Shown here: positions 53,103-63,581 of the stretch, one piece after another | Position numbering within the stretch: position 1 is the first letter of the stretch | How the letters are laid out: each line of letters starts with the position of its first letter | Assembly (NCBI RefSeq): GCF_943193155.1 | Contig: NZ_CALPDB010000002.1 | Span: 124,001 to 188,000, forward strand | DNA length: 64,000 nt | Reading direction: 5' to 3' | From: Veillonella intestinalis | GTDB lineage: Bacteria > Bacillota > Negativicutes > Veillonellales > Veillonellaceae | Notes under the pieces: generated by a model | The model's input: only the letters and a program-made list of their open reading frames with translations | The model's database searches: none | What the model was told of the DNA's origin: nothing | Translations under genes and position numbers: made by a program

Positions 53103-56100
53103 TCACTCCATTTCAAAGTCTTGTAATGCTTCTACTTCAATCTTAATTTCTTCGTTGGCACGACCAGCTACAACACGCAATACTTCGCGTGCTGTGTCTA
53201 AGGATGTCAAGCAAGGTGTGCCCATTTCAACAGCTAAACGACGAAGCTGGAAGCCTTCACGTTCAGGTCGTTTGCCATAGGTTAAGGTATTCAACATTAA
53301 GTCTACTTTCCCTTGGCGGATTAAATCAGCACAGTTATCGGCCCCTTCGTGAATTTTATTAACAATCACGCAAGGAATGCCATGTTCTTCAAAGTATTTA
53401 CCTGTACCACCAGTAGCTTGAATATGATAGCCTAAGTCGATAAACCCTTTAGCCAAGCGTGCTGCTTCTTCTTTATCACGGTCCGCTACGGTCATAAGGA
53501 TATGGCCTTTTTCAGGAATGCGCATGTTAGCGCCATGAATGGCTTTAAACAACGCTTCTGAGTACGTGCGACCAATACCCATAACTTCACCAGTAGACTT
53601 CATTTCAGGCCCTAAAGCAATTTCTACAAGGCCCATTTTGGAGAAGGAGAACACTGGCGCTTTTACCGCTACATAATCTTTTGCTGGTACTAAACCAGTT
53701 GGTAAACCCATGGATTTAATAGTCTCCCCAAGAGCAATGCGCGTTGCATATTCAATCATATTAATGCCCGTAACTTTACTAATGAATGGTACAGTACGGC
53801 TGGAACGAGGGTTAACTTCGATAACATTAAGTTCCCCATTAGCTACGATATACTGAATATTTACAATCCCTTTTACATTAAGACCACGAGCAATGCGCTG
53901 TGTATAATCGACAATTTGATCAGTAATTTCTTGTGATAAATGCTGCGCTGGATATACCGCAATGGAATCACCAGAGTGAACCCCAGCTCGTTCGATTTGT
54001 TCCATAATACCAGGAATACATACATCTTCACCGTCAGCGATGGCATCGACTTCAACTTCCATACCTACCATATAACGGTCAATCAATACAGGATGGTCTT
54101 TAGACGCTACTACAGCTTCTTTCATATACACATCAAGTTCTTGGTCATTGTACACAATTTCCATAGCACGACCACCTAATACATAGGATGGACGTACGAT
54201 AAGTGGATAGGATAAACGACCAGCTGCTTGCAACGCTTCTTCATGGCTTGTTACTAAAGCACCTACTGGACGTGGAATACCAAGTTCAGCTAAGAGTTCA
54301 TCAAAGCGTTCACGGTCTTCGGCCATGTCGATACTATCTACAGAAGTGCCAAGAATTTTTACCCCTCGTTCAGCTAATGGCCCCGCCAAATTAATCGCCG
54401 TTTGACCGCCGAACTGAGCAATAACACCGATAGGATTTTCTTTGCGAATAACTTCCATAACATCTTCTACTGTTAATGGTTCAAAATACAAGCTATCCGA
54501 TGTATCAAAGTCGGTACTTACTGTTTCAGGGTTATTATTAATAATAATGGATTGTTTGCCTGCTTTACGAAGAGCCCAAGAGGAATGAACGGAACAGTAG
54601 TCAAATTCTACCCCTTGACCAATACGGATTGGACCGGAACCAAGGACGATAACACTATTATCACCACGTGGTATTACTTCATCTTCCGTAGCATAGGCAC
54701 TGTAGTAATATGGCGTATGAGCTTCAAACTCAGCCGCACAAGTATCTACATATTTATAGGTTGGGAACATATTAAGTTCTTGACGTTTCGCTAATACATC
54801 ATCAGCACTTACCTTAGCATAGCGAGCAATTACTTTATCTGGCATGCTATATCGTTTAGCCGTGCGAAGAGTATCTTCTGTAATGCCTTCACTAGCTAGT
54901 TTCTTTTCAATTGTTACAATATTCTTAATCTTGTTAATAAAGAACATATCAATCTTGGTAATGTAGTGAATTTTTTCTACACTAATACCAGCACGAAGCG
55001 CCTGCGCTACCACGTAAATACGTTCATCATCGACTAAGCGTAAACGTTCAATCAATTGCTCTGGCGTTTCATGGGCAATTTTCTTAAGTTCAATATGATC
55101 TAAGCCAATTTCTAAGGAACGAATTGCTTTTAATAAAGACCCTTCCAAAGTACGATCAATGGCCATAACTTCCCCAGTGGCTTTCATCTGCGTACCCAAA
55201 GTACGATCCGCTAAGTTAAATTTTTCAAATGGCCAACGTGGGAACTTCGTTACCACATAGTCAAGAGATGGTTCGAAGCAAGCTTTCGTTTCACCAGTAA
55301 CGGCATTCGTAATGCTATCTAATGTCATACCTAAGGCTACTTTCGCTGCCACTTTAGCAATTGGATAGCCCGTTGCTTTGGATGCTAATGCGGAAGAACG
55401 AGATACGCGAGGGTTAACTTCAATTACATAGTATTGATTGCTATATGGGTCTAAGGCGTACTGTACATTACAACCCCCTTCGATTTCCAAGTAGCGAATA
55501 ATATCTACCGATGCCGTACGTAGCATTTGGTATTGAATATCGTTCAAGGTCTGGCTTGGTGCTACTACAATGGAGTCCCCTGTATGAACACCTACAGGGT
55601 CAATATTTTCCATGTTACATACGATAATACAGTTATCCGCACTATCACGCATAACTTCATATTCTACTTCTTTCCAACCTGCTACCGACCGCTCTACCAA
55701 GATCTGATGGATAGGACTTAGCTTAATACCACGAAGAGCAATCATGTACATTTCTTCTTCGTTAGTAGCAATACCGCCGCCAGTACCGCCTAAGGTGTAA
55801 GCAGGGCGAATAATGATTGGATAGCCAATGCGATTTGCAAAAGCCACCGCTTCATCTACGTCGCTGAAAATATCACTTTCTGGCACTGGTTGATTAATGC
55901 GTTCCATCGCTTCTTTGAAAAGCTCACGGTCTTCCGCTTGTTTAATAGCCGCTAAGGTTGTACCCAATAATTTTACATCATATTTTTCAAGAATGCCTGC
56001 TTCCGAAAGTTCTACAGCCATGTTAAGGCCTACCTGACCACCAAGGGTAGCCAACAAACCATAAGGACGTTCTTTGCGAATTACTTCTGTAACAAATTCT

Positions 56101-56306
56101 AAGCTAATTGGCTCAATATAAACGCGGTCCGCAATATCGCGGTCCGTCATAATCGTAGCTGGGTTGGAGTTTACCAACACAACTTCATAGCCTTCTTCGC
56201 GAAGGGAACGGCAAGCCTGGGTGCCTGCATAGTCAAATTCCGCTGCCTGGCCGATAATAATCGGGCCCGATCCGATAACGAGTATTTTTTTCTTGTCCAT
56301 TGTCAT
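53103..56306 (-). CDS. carB: Carbamoyl-phosphate synthase, large subunit
   Basis: The 1067-aa enzyme makes carbamoyl phosphate from bicarbonate, ammonia and two ATP. Two homologous halves are visible: [20 protein letters not shown] and later [18 protein letters not shown], each with an ATP-grasp domain; the C-terminal MGS-type domain ([29 protein letters not shown]) binds UMP or IMP effectors. The length is normal. The gene follows carA by 13 bases. Confidence 0.98.
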   Translation of the reverse strand: MTMDKKKILVIGSGPIIIGQAAEFDYAGTQACRSLREEGYEVVLVNSNPATIMTDRDIADRVYIEPISLEFVTEVIRKERPYGLLATLGGQVGLNMAVELSEAGILEKYDVKLLGTTLAAIKQAEDRELFKEAMERINQPVPESDIFSDVDEAVAFANRIGYPIIIRPAYTLGGTGGGIATNEEEMYMIALRGIKLSPIHQILVERSVAGWKEVEYEVMRDSADNCIIVCNMENIDPVGVHTGDSIVVAPSQTLNDIQYQMLRTASVDIIRYLEIEGGCNVQYALDPYSNQYYVIEVNPRVSRSSALASKATGYPIAKVAAKVALGMTLDSITNAVTGETKACFEPSLDYVVTKFPRWPFEKFNLADRTLGTQMKATGEVMAIDRTLEGSLLKAIRSLEIGLDHIELKKIAHETPEQLIERLRLVDDERIYVVAQALRAGISVEKIHYITKIDMFFINKIKNIVTIEKKLASEGITEDTLRTAKRYSMPDKVIARYAKVSADDVLAKRQELNMFPTYKYVDTCAAEFEAHTPYYYSAYATEDEVIPRGDNSVIVLGSGPIRIGQGVEFDYCSVHSSWALRKAGKQSIIINNNPETVSTDFDTSDSLYFEPLTVEDVMEVIRKENPIGVIAQFGGQTAINLAGPLAERGVKILGTSVDSIDMAEDRERFDELLAELGIPRPVGALVTSHEEALQAAGRLSYPLIVRPSYVLGGRAMEIVYNDQELDVYMKEAVVASKDHPVLIDRYMVGMEVEVDAIADGEDVCIPGIMEQIERAGVHSGDSIAVYPAQHLSQEITDQIVDYTQRIARGLNVKGIVNIQYIVANGELNVIEVNPRSSRTVPFISKVTGINMIEYATRIALGETIKSMGLPTGLVPAKDYVAVKAPVFSFSKMGLVEIALGPEMKSTGEVMGIGRTYSEALFKAIHGANMRIPEKGHILMTVADRDKEEAARLAKGFIDLGYHIQATGGTGKYFEEHGIPCVIVNKIHEGADNCADLIRQGKVDLMLNTLTYGKRPEREGFQLRRLAVEMGTPCLTSLDTAREVLRVVAGRANEEIKIEVEALQDFEME

Positions 56307-56319
56307 TGGTCAGCCCTTT

Positions 56320-57390
56320 CTATTTCTGTGCTTTCATTAATGCTTTAAATTGGTCAAATAAGTATAAATTGTCAGTTGGTCCTGGTGATGCTTCTGGATG
56401 ATATTGAACGGACATAATTGGCAAGCTATTATGCTTCATCCCTTCTACGGTATTATCATTCACGCTGCGATGTGTAATCGTTACATCTGCATTAGCTAAG
56501 CTATTTTCATCAACTGCATAACCATGGTTCTGCGAAGTAATATACACACGACCTGTCGCTAAATCTTTTACTGGATGATTGGAGCCACGATGGCCAAAAC
56601 GCAATTTATAGGTAGAGCCTCCATAGGCCAAGGCCAATACTTGATGACCCATGCAAATACCAAAGATTGGCTTCTTATCAAGTAATTTTTTAACTTCCGC
56701 TACAGCAAACTGTAATTCTTGCGGATCCCCAGGGCCATTAGATAAGAAAATACCATCTGGATTTTCTGCAAGCACAGTTTCTGCTTTTGTATCAGCTGGG
56801 AAGATCGTTAAACGACAACCACTAGCCTCTAAGGATTTCAAAATACTTTCTTTAACACCGAAGTCATAAACAGCTACGTGGAACTCAGCATTTTCATTGC
56901 CACGATAGCCCTGCCATTTGGTGGTAACTTGCATAACTTGGTCCGTTGGCAAATTTTGCTGTAACAAGGCGTCAATTCGTTCTTGTGGTGTATCAGCTGG
57001 GCAAATAACCCCTTTCATAACGCCATGATTACGAATATTACGAGTAATAGCCCGCGTATCTACATCATATAAACAAGGAATACCATAAGCACGCAAATAT
57101 TCTTCAAATAGCCCTTCATTTTGCCAATTACTTGGGAATGTACAAAGCTCACCTACAATCATGCCACGGCAATATGGTTTTGGTGCTTGCGCAATATCAC
57201 GATACACCCCATAGTTACCAACAAGTGGGTAGGTTAAGGTAATAATCTGATCTGCATAGGACGGATCAGTTAAAATTTCTTGATAGCCGGTCATACCGGT
57301 ATTAAATACGACTTCACCGAGAATAGGTGCTCCACCAAGGAGTTTGCCTTCATACACGGAACCATCTTGTAATACTAATTTACCTTTCAC
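56320..57390 (-). CDS. carA: Carbamoyl-phosphate synthase, small (glutaminase) subunit
   Basis: The 356-aa protein supplies ammonia from glutamine. N-terminal domain GEVVFNTGMTGYQEILTDPSY; class I amidotransferase triad in IFGICMGHQVLALAYG (Cys), and SVQYHPEASPGP (His-Glu). A GTG start at 57390 overlaps the pyrC stop as GTGA, with GAGGGAG upstream. Confidence 0.97.
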   Translation of the reverse strand: MKGKLVLQDGSVYEGKLLGGAPILGEVVFNTGMTGYQEILTDPSYADQIITLTYPLVGNYGVYRDIAQAPKPYCRGMIVGELCTFPSNWQNEGLFEEYLRAYGIPCLYDVDTRAITRNIRNHGVMKGVICPADTPQERIDALLQQNLPTDQVMQVTTKWQGYRGNENAEFHVAVYDFGVKESILKSLEASGCRLTIFPADTKAETVLAENPDGIFLSNGPGDPQELQFAVAEVKKLLDKKPIFGICMGHQVLALAYGGSTYKLRFGHRGSNHPVKDLATGRVYITSQNHGYAVDENSLANADVTITHRSVNDNTVEGMKHNSLPIMSVQYHPEASPGPTDNLYLFDQFKALMKAQK

Positions 57391-58676
57391 TGGGTCACAA
57401 CTCCCTCTTTCATTACAATTTCGCCATCCACTACAGTTAATTTAGCCTTACCCGTTAAGGTCATACCATCAAACGGACTTGTCTTACCTTTAGTATAGAA
57501 TAGATTACGGTCTACCGTCCACTCTTCATCCGTGCTAAATACAGTAATATCTGCAGTTTTACCAACTTCTAAAGCACCTGCGTCTACGCCCATAATTTCA
57601 GCGGGACGAACACTCATAAGATTTACAATTTCATCAAGGCTTAAAATGCCTGTTTTATAGGTATGCGTTAATACGGCTGCCAAAGAAGTTTCAAGACCAC
57701 TAAAACCATTCGGTGCACAGCAGAATTCTACGTCTTTTTCTTCTTCCGCATGCGGTGCATGGTCTGTAATAATGGCATCAATGGTACCATCTTTTACACC
57801 GGCTAATAGTGCTTGGCGATGTTCCTCCGAACGAATCGGCGGTGCCATTTTAAAAGCGGGATTATATTCACGCAAATATTCATCAGTAAAAGATAAATGC
57901 TGCGCCGTTACTTCACAAGTAACCTTAATGCCTTTAGCTTTCGCTGCACGAATTTGATCCACTGTATCTTTACTACTTACATGCGCAATATGAATGTGCC
58001 CACCTGTCATTTCAGCCAACAGTAAATCACGTGCTACTGCCATGTCTTCTGCAACTGCAGGGCGACCTTTAACACCCATTTCATACGCCACAAAGCCTTC
58101 GTGCATATGACCTTCATGGGTCAACGTTACTTCTTCTGCATGGTCAATAACGGGCTTGTTAAACATGCTGGAGTATTCCAAAGCACGACGCATAAACGCT
58201 GCACTTTCTACATAATGTCCATCATCAGAGAAGCCTACTACACCCGCTTCGGCCATATCGCCCATTTCCGCTAATTCTTTACCTTCTAATCCCTTGCTCA
58301 CAGCACCAATAAATTCAACCTTTACGATACCGGTAAGTTCTGCTTGTTTTTGCAAGCCACGAACTAAAGGTGCATTATCCACAACAGGCTTTGTGTTAGC
58401 CATGGTAGCAATGCGGGTAAAACCACCAGCTGCAGCTGCTTGAGTGCCACTATAAAAATCTTCTTTCGCTTCTTGCCCTGGTTCACGCAAGTGTGTATGC
58501 ATATCAATAAGACCAGGCGTTACGATAAGGCCTGTTGCATCATATATATCAGCGCCATCGGCACTTAAATTCTGTCCAATCGCTGCAATCTTGCCATCTT
58601 TCACCAAAATATCAGCTACTTCATGTTGTTGTTTCTTTGGATTTACTACGGTACCACCTTTAATCAGCAAGTTCAC
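57387..58676 (-). CDS. pyrC: Dihydroorotase
   Basis: The 429-aa zinc enzyme cyclises carbamoyl aspartate. Motifs: LIDMHTHLREPGQEAKEDF (zinc His pair), VVDNAPLVRG, DHAEEVTLTHEGHM, HIHIAHVSSKDTVD, and IDAIITDHAPHAEEEK (catalytic Asp). I place the start at GTG 58674-58676, 8 bases after GGAGG; a GTG at 58685 overlaps that site. The start overlaps the end of pyrB by 17 bases. Confidence 0.96.
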   Translation of the reverse strand: MNLLIKGGTVVNPKKQQHEVADILVKDGKIAAIGQNLSADGADIYDATGLIVTPGLIDMHTHLREPGQEAKEDFYSGTQAAAAGGFTRIATMANTKPVVDNAPLVRGLQKQAELTGIVKVEFIGAVSKGLEGKELAEMGDMAEAGVVGFSDDGHYVESAAFMRRALEYSSMFNKPVIDHAEEVTLTHEGHMHEGFVAYEMGVKGRPAVAEDMAVARDLLLAEMTGGHIHIAHVSSKDTVDQIRAAKAKGIKVTCEVTAQHLSFTDEYLREYNPAFKMAPPIRSEEHRQALLAGVKDGTIDAIITDHAPHAEEEKDVEFCCAPNGFSGLETSLAAVLTHTYKTGILSLDEIVNLMSVRPAEIMGVDAGALEVGKTADITVFSTDEEWTVDRNLFYTKGKTSPFDGMTLTGKAKLTVVDGEIVMKEGVVTQ

Positions 58677-59610
58677 TGCCGTCACCTCCTACAATCGTCA
58701 AGTACAATACAGCCATACGAATAGCCACACCATTACGAACCTGTTCTTGAATGGCTGACTCATCACTGTATGCCACATCGTGAGCAATTTCAAGACCACG
58801 ATTCATAGGACCTGGATGCATAACCATTACATCGTCCTTGGCTAAGGACAATACATTTTTATTAATACCAAAAATGCGTGCATATTCACGATTTGTTGGA
58901 TATAGGGCTGAATTAATGCGTTCTAATTGAATGCGAAGGACATTAACAACATCAGCATCTTTTACCGCTTCACGCACATCATGGTGAATGGTAACGCCCA
59001 TCTTAGCCATTTCAGGATATAACAACGTACGAGGACCCACTAAATGCACATCAGCGCCCATTTTAGTAAAACCATACACATCACTACGTGCTACTCGGCT
59101 ATGCATAATATCGCCAGCAATAACGATTTTTAGACCTTCTAATGAGCCTTTACGCTCAATGATAGAGTACATATCAAGCAAGGCTTGCGTTGGATGCTCA
59201 TGCGCGCCATCCCCTGCATTGATAATAATAGGATCTACTACTTTAGTTGCATATAAAGGCGACCCTTCAGCGCTATGACGCATTACAATAGCATCGGTTC
59301 CCATATAGGATACTGTTAATAATGTATCGCGGAAGCTTTCCCCTTTAGCCATGGAGCTACCGCTTTTTGTAATATTAATAACATCGGCCCCTAAATATTT
59401 CCCAGCTAATTCAAAGGAACTACGAGTACGTGTACTATTTTCCATAAATAAATTAATAATGGATTTGCCTTTCAAAAGCGGATGTTTTTTATTGTCAGAC
59501 AATACGATTTTTTTCATCTTCTTGGCTACACGCAATATAAGTTCAATTTCTTCCTTTGTGGCATGCTGCAATCCTAGCAAATGCTTGCCTTTTAAACTTA
59601 CTTCTCCCAT
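58660..59610 (-). CDS. pyrB: Aspartate carbamoyltransferase, catalytic subunit
   Basis: The 316-aa enzyme joins carbamoyl phosphate and aspartate. Motifs: LFMENSTRTRSSFELAGKYLG (STRTR phosphate site), RHSAEGSPLYA, NAGDGAHEHPTQALLDMYSI (HPTQ) and VMHPGPMNRGLEI. ATG 59608-59610 follows AGGAGG; a longer reading from 59691 would run through the leader terminator. No pyrI is next to it. It is the first gene of the pyr operon. Confidence 0.97.
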   Translation of the reverse strand: MGEVSLKGKHLLGLQHATKEEIELILRVAKKMKKIVLSDNKKHPLLKGKSIINLFMENSTRTRSSFELAGKYLGADVINITKSGSSMAKGESFRDTLLTVSYMGTDAIVMRHSAEGSPLYATKVVDPIIINAGDGAHEHPTQALLDMYSIIERKGSLEGLKIVIAGDIMHSRVARSDVYGFTKMGADVHLVGPRTLLYPEMAKMGVTIHHDVREAVKDADVVNVLRIQLERINSALYPTNREYARIFGINKNVLSLAKDDVMVMHPGPMNRGLEIAHDVAYSDESAIQEQVRNGVAIRMAVLYLTIVGGDGSELAD

Positions 59611-59647
59611 TGTCAGCCTCCTTAACTGAGATACCTGATTGTATAAA

Positions 59648-59680
59648 CAAAAAAGACCTTTTGCCTGTGGCAAAAGGTCT
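59648..59680 (-). terminator. PyrR-type attenuator terminator
   Basis: AGACCTTTTGCC (complement at 59669-59680) pairs with its copy at 59654-59665, then six T on the minus strand, directly before pyrB. Confidence 0.9.
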
Positions 59681-59734
59681 ATAGCAGACATAATGATACA
59701 CCCCTAGCAAGAGTGCCTACCATAATCCTTTACT

Positions 59735-59748
59735 AGCCTCACAGGACT
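59735..59748 (-). promoter_or_regulatory. PyrR binding loop in the pyr leader
   Basis: The RNA reads AGUCCUGUGAGGCU, matching the PyrR consensus AGUCCnGnGAGGCU. UMP-bound PyrR would hold this anti-antiterminator and allow the terminator at 59648-59680. pyrR itself is not in the window. Confidence 0.88.
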
Positions 59749-59814
59749 AACTTAAAAGGTATATTGTGGGAAACGAACGGTCTCTCGTACCATTCTTCTG
59801 TTTCTTCTTTATAT

Positions 59815-59843
59815 ATTTTACCTGTCTACCGTTAGCCTGTCAA
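59815..59843 (-). promoter_or_regulatory. pyr operon promoter
   Basis: TTGACA (59838-59843), 17-base spacer and TAAAAT (59815-59820) on the minus strand; leader of about 200 bases to pyrB. It starts about 50 bases after the TonB-receptor stop; no terminator separates the two. Confidence 0.82.
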
Positions 59844-59895
59844 GGTTCGTATTATGAATATTATCCTTCATTTTTGCATCTAAGTTATGATGTAA

Positions 59896-61986
59896 TTAAA
59901 ATTTCATTTCAGCCCCTACACGCCATAAACGACCATACATATTGAGGTCTGCTACTTGTTTATCCAATATGTTATTTACTGCCACAAATGCTGAAAAATC
60001 AGGATTAAAACGCCGTGTTACAGAGGCATTCAAGGTATTAAAGGAATATAAATTATACCCAGTCCCACTACGGCCACTACTTGGCGAATATGCATAATCA
60101 TGAGTAAAGGTATTCCAAAGCATAGCACTATAACCCGTAGATTTATTATCATCATATACAAGTTGCACTGTTGTCACTGATTTAGGTCGATTTAAGAGTC
60201 GTGTATTCGCTGTTTTATCTTGTGCATCAATATAATTATAAGTACCCTTCAAGGTTAATCGGTCGCTCAATTTATGACCGACACTCAATTCTATCCCATT
60301 AATTTGTGCTTTATTTACATTCACATATTCGGCATGAATGATGCGGGTCTGTGGATCAGTCCATTGATTATAGTTAATTAAATTACTTACCTTATTGTTA
60401 TAGTATGTCACTTTGCCAAAGGTATTGCCCTGTTCCCCTTCTAAGGAAATATCAAAATTTCGAGACTTTTCAGGCTCTAAATTTTGATTACCGACTACAT
60501 TCACCATGATTGGACCTGGGCTATGCCACATGTTCATATATAATTCTGAGACCGTAGGCGCTTTAAAGGCTCGTCCATAGTTTGCTTTTAATCGAAGATT
60601 ATCTGCCAAACTATAATTTAAGCCTAAATGAGGCGATACATTAGAACCAAATGAGCTATGATGTTCATAACGCAATGAAGGCTGCAAGCTTAACTTATCA
60701 GTCACTTGCCAAGTATCTTCAATAAAACCTGCATATGAGTTAATTGTATGGGCTTCTTGATTTTTTACCCCATTACTATCTGCTTGGCCACCTAAACGTG
60801 TCCCTGCATAATATACTTTACGATACTCACCACCAAAGGTTAGCGTATGTTTATCATTTACATACATAGTATTTTGCGCATCCGTTACCCAGGTATAATA
60901 TTTAGCTTGATCATAGTCAGATTTAGGATACATCTTTTCCATCATCTGCGGTGCAATAGGACTAAAACGACCAAGGAAGGAAAAATCCACATTATTTTTC
61001 ATATCATACTCTTTTTTAAGCTGATTATAATACGTGCGCACCATATACTCATTCTTCTCCGTTTTACCTGTATAAGTCACACCCAAACCATAACCAGAGT
61101 TATCATAATGTTCTACTTTATCTTTTTGCTGGTCATATTTCATGCCCCGATTGAGACCTTGCACATCAGCTAATTCTGTACGCAAATGCTCTTTAAAGTA
61201 ATTGGCATCCAAACGAAGTTTATTCTGGTTGGCATTTTCAAAATCATAAGTAGCGCTTACATCGAAATTTTGGCGATTACCAAACATATAACGATTATAG
61301 CCTTCACTACCTACTTTAGTGGCCGATGCTGCGGTTTCAGTAAAAATATTAATAGGTCGTACTTTAGTAAACTGTGCCCCAGCCGTTACATTCCAGCGTC
61401 CCATTTTACCCGTATCATACCGATAGTAATTATTCACTTGTCGTGTGCCCGTATTAACGCCTACTGTTACGCCTTCCTTATCAGGCACTTTAGTAATAAT
61501 GTTAATAACACCACCAATAGCATCTGAACCATATAACGAGCTGGTAGCACCCCGCACAATTTCAATTCGTTCTACTGTATCGAGGCTCATACGACCTAAA
61601 GTATATACATTAGCTGTGCTATCTGTATCTTCACCAGCAATGCGCTTGCCATCAACTAATATAAGACTATGTTTAGTATCCATCCCTCGAATCATCACTT
61701 GATTTCCCGTCATAGCCGACTCAGCCAAACTAATATTATCTGCTAATTGCAAAGCTGACACTAAATCAGTGGCCCCCATGCGCTTCATATCTTCAGCCGT
61801 AATTACTTCAACAGCTTGGGGTGCCGCTTTAATAGTTTCAGCTTTTTTCGAAGCCGTTACTACCACTTGTTCAGTCATTAGATTCGTTTCACTAGCCCCT
61901 TCTACAGAGGTCATCATAACCGGTGCCACTAATACCGTTAACACCATAGCTCGTAACATAATTTGCTTACGTTTCACACAATTCAT
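59896..61986 (-). CDS. TonB-dependent outer-membrane receptor
   Basis: The 696-aa protein has a signal peptide (about 1-30), a TonB box-like TEQVVVTASK, a plug domain (AAPQAVEVITAEDMKRMG, VMIRGMDTKHSLILVDGKRI, RIEIVRGATSSLYGSDAIGGVINIIT) and a 22-strand barrel that includes LRLKANYGRAFKAPTVSELY and ends RLWRVGAEMKF. The plug is of the BtuB/CirA type. Cobalamin, haem or an iron chelate are all possible. Position next to flavodoxin and ABC genes favours haem or a related tetrapyrrole. GAGGAG precedes the ATG; a palindrome (62042-62065) lies in its leader. Confidence 0.9.
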   Translation of the reverse strand: MNCVKRKQIMLRAMVLTVLVAPVMMTSVEGASETNLMTEQVVVTASKKAETIKAAPQAVEVITAEDMKRMGATDLVSALQLADNISLAESAMTGNQVMIRGMDTKHSLILVDGKRIAGEDTDSTANVYTLGRMSLDTVERIEIVRGATSSLYGSDAIGGVINIITKVPDKEGVTVGVNTGTRQVNNYYRYDTGKMGRWNVTAGAQFTKVRPINIFTETAASATKVGSEGYNRYMFGNRQNFDVSATYDFENANQNKLRLDANYFKEHLRTELADVQGLNRGMKYDQQKDKVEHYDNSGYGLGVTYTGKTEKNEYMVRTYYNQLKKEYDMKNNVDFSFLGRFSPIAPQMMEKMYPKSDYDQAKYYTWVTDAQNTMYVNDKHTLTFGGEYRKVYYAGTRLGGQADSNGVKNQEAHTINSYAGFIEDTWQVTDKLSLQPSLRYEHHSSFGSNVSPHLGLNYSLADNLRLKANYGRAFKAPTVSELYMNMWHSPGPIMVNVVGNQNLEPEKSRNFDISLEGEQGNTFGKVTYYNNKVSNLINYNQWTDPQTRIIHAEYVNVNKAQINGIELSVGHKLSDRLTLKGTYNYIDAQDKTANTRLLNRPKSVTTVQLVYDDNKSTGYSAMLWNTFTHDYAYSPSSGRSGTGYNLYSFNTLNASVTRRFNPDFSAFVAVNNILDKQVADLNMYGRLWRVGAEMKF

Positions 61987-62041
61987 AATTCATCGCTCCT
62001 CACACACGCTACAATTTATTACACCTAATTCTGTAAGACCT

Positions 62042-62065
62042 AATATGTAATAGCTATTACATATT
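62042..62065. promoter_or_regulatory. 24-bp perfect palindrome upstream of the TonB receptor
   Basis: AATATGTAATAG (62042-62053) is followed directly by its reverse complement (62054-62065), 56 bases before the receptor ATG. A possible -10 TAATAG on the minus strand lies inside it with TTGGTT 16 bases upstream, so a bound regulator would block the promoter. Other parts of 61987-62251 hold nothing I recognise; no B12 riboswitch is present. Confidence 0.55.
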
Positions 62066-62251
62066 GCATTCTTTTAACCAATACCTAATGGTTTATTGTA
62101 TAAAAAATACCTCTATAAAACAGCTAGACCTAGTTAAGCCACACTATAACTTATCTTGGCCCTTGCCATTCATAGAGGATTTAATATAACAACTTCAACT
62201 TTGAAGCGATGATTTATAAACTTGTAAATACTAGCACTATATAATTTGCAA

Positions 62252-62767
62252 TTAACCTAGCTTGGCTAATACATCCTGAGCAAAAGCAACTGCATTAGCT
62301 AAATCTGCTTCATCTGGATGTGAAGCCCCTTGACGATGGCGTTCATCACGTTCAGCACTGCGCCCATGTGGATGACCTTCTGGGAACATTTTATACATCA
62401 TTTCAATCACTTTAGGATCTACTTTACCTTGACACATAAACGTCCCCACCGGCGTCTGTCCTTTTGGTAATAAACCAATAGCCGCTGTCATAGTTTCTTT
62501 AGCATGAGGCATCATTGGTGGCACTCCAAGGGTAGCAAACAATGCCACTTTATCAGCATCTAATCGTTTTAAAACTGTCTGTGCTGCTTTATCTGCATTT
62601 CCCTGATCAGCCCAAAAACCCATAAAGACTACATCATATGTCGCTAAATCAGCGGGTGCCTCATTAACAGGTACACAAGCTGTACCAGCTGGCAAGACAC
62701 TAAGAATCGCTTCTGCTACTTGTTTCGTATTGCCCGTGCGGGACGAGTAAATTACAATACTGTTCAT
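62252..62767 (-). CDS. Flavodoxin-family protein
   Basis: The 171-aa protein starts MNSIVIYSSRTGNTKQVAEAI, the FMN phosphate loop (SSRTGNT), followed by YDVVFMGFWADQGNADKAA and LFATLGVPPM. The C-terminal third is His/Arg-rich (EGHPHGRSAERDERHRQG). Flavodoxins of this short-loop type occur in haem-utilisation (hmu-like) loci of anaerobes, as electron donors to haem-degrading enzymes. ATG 62765-62767 follows AAGGAG; a reading from 62836 overlaps the ATPase gene. Confidence 0.82.
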   Translation of the reverse strand: MNSIVIYSSRTGNTKQVAEAILSVLPAGTACVPVNEAPADLATYDVVFMGFWADQGNADKAAQTVLKRLDADKVALFATLGVPPMMPHAKETMTAAIGLLPKGQTPVGTFMCQGKVDPKVIEMMYKMFPEGHPHGRSAERDERHRQGASHPDEADLANAVAFAQDVLAKLG

Positions 62768-62789
62768 GGAATTCTCCTTTATAAAATAC

Positions 62790-63581
62790 TTAACGGCTTT
62801 CATAAGGCACACAAATCGTATGCACTTCGCCATCAATAGATAACGTAGTAAACATCATTTTTACTTCGTATAAATCACTTAGAATAGGCTCTGTGAAAAT
62901 TTCTGTTGCTGGACCATCAGCTACAATCTGACCACCCTTTACAGCAATGAGACGATGACTAAAACGAGCCGCATGATTTAAGTCATGAAGAACCATAATA
63001 ACTGTAATGCCCCTTGTTTCATGAAGCTTAACGACTAACTTCATCAATTCTAATTGATAACGTACATCTAAAAAGGTAGTCGGTTCATCGAGTAGCAAAA
63101 TATCAGGCTCCTGCGCCACAGCCATAGCAAGCCAAGCTCGTTGCCGCTCGCCACCAGATAAATCTTTAAGTAAGCGATGCTGAAACTCTACCAAGCCAGT
63201 TTCTTCTAACGCCGTTTGTACTGCTGTCACATCAGCCGGTGTTAATGAACTAAAAGGATTCTGATACGGTAAGCGGCCACAGAGTACTAAGTCACGCACA
63301 GTCATATCCGGCGGTGCCTGAGCTGACTGCGGTAACATAGAAATAATGCGGGCCACCACTTTAGAATTCATCTGTTGAATATCTTTACCGTCTAAATAAA
63401 CGGTGCCACTTAAAGGTTCCAGTAAACGCCCCAAAGTTTTCAAAACAGTAGACTTTCCAGAACCATTAGGACCAATAATCGATACAATTTCTGGCTTGTC
63501 AAAACGCAAGGATACGCTATCCCCAACGGCTCTTGTGTGATAACCAATACGACCATTATCCAGTTCTAAAATTCTTGTCAT
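62790..63581 (-). CDS. ABC transporter ATPase, FecE/HmuV type
   Basis: The 263-aa protein has Walker A IGPNGSGKSTVLK, Q-loop MLPQSAQAPP, signature LSGGERQRAWLAMAVAQ, Walker B ILLLDEPTTFLD and switch VLHDLN. It resembles the ATPase at 4887-5666 but is a separate paralogue. It overlaps the permease gene by ATGA, and precedes the flavodoxin gene by 22 bases. Haem or another chelate is the likely cargo. Confidence 0.88.
   Translation of the reverse strand: MTRILELDNGRIGYHTRAVGDSVSLRFDKPEIVSIIGPNGSGKSTVLKTLGRLLEPLSGTVYLDGKDIQQMNSKVVARIISMLPQSAQAPPDMTVRDLVLCGRLPYQNPFSSLTPADVTAVQTALEETGLVEFQHRLLKDLSGGERQRAWLAMAVAQEPDILLLDEPTTFLDVRYQLELMKLVVKLHETRGITVIMVLHDLNHAARFSHRLIAVKGGQIVADGPATEIFTEPILSDLYEVKMMFTTLSIDGEVHTICVPYESR

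Noticed and set aside
62110-62179. Terminator hairpin CCTCTAT/ATAGAGG after the flavodoxin gene
   Set aside because: The loop exceeds 50 bases and there is no T tract.
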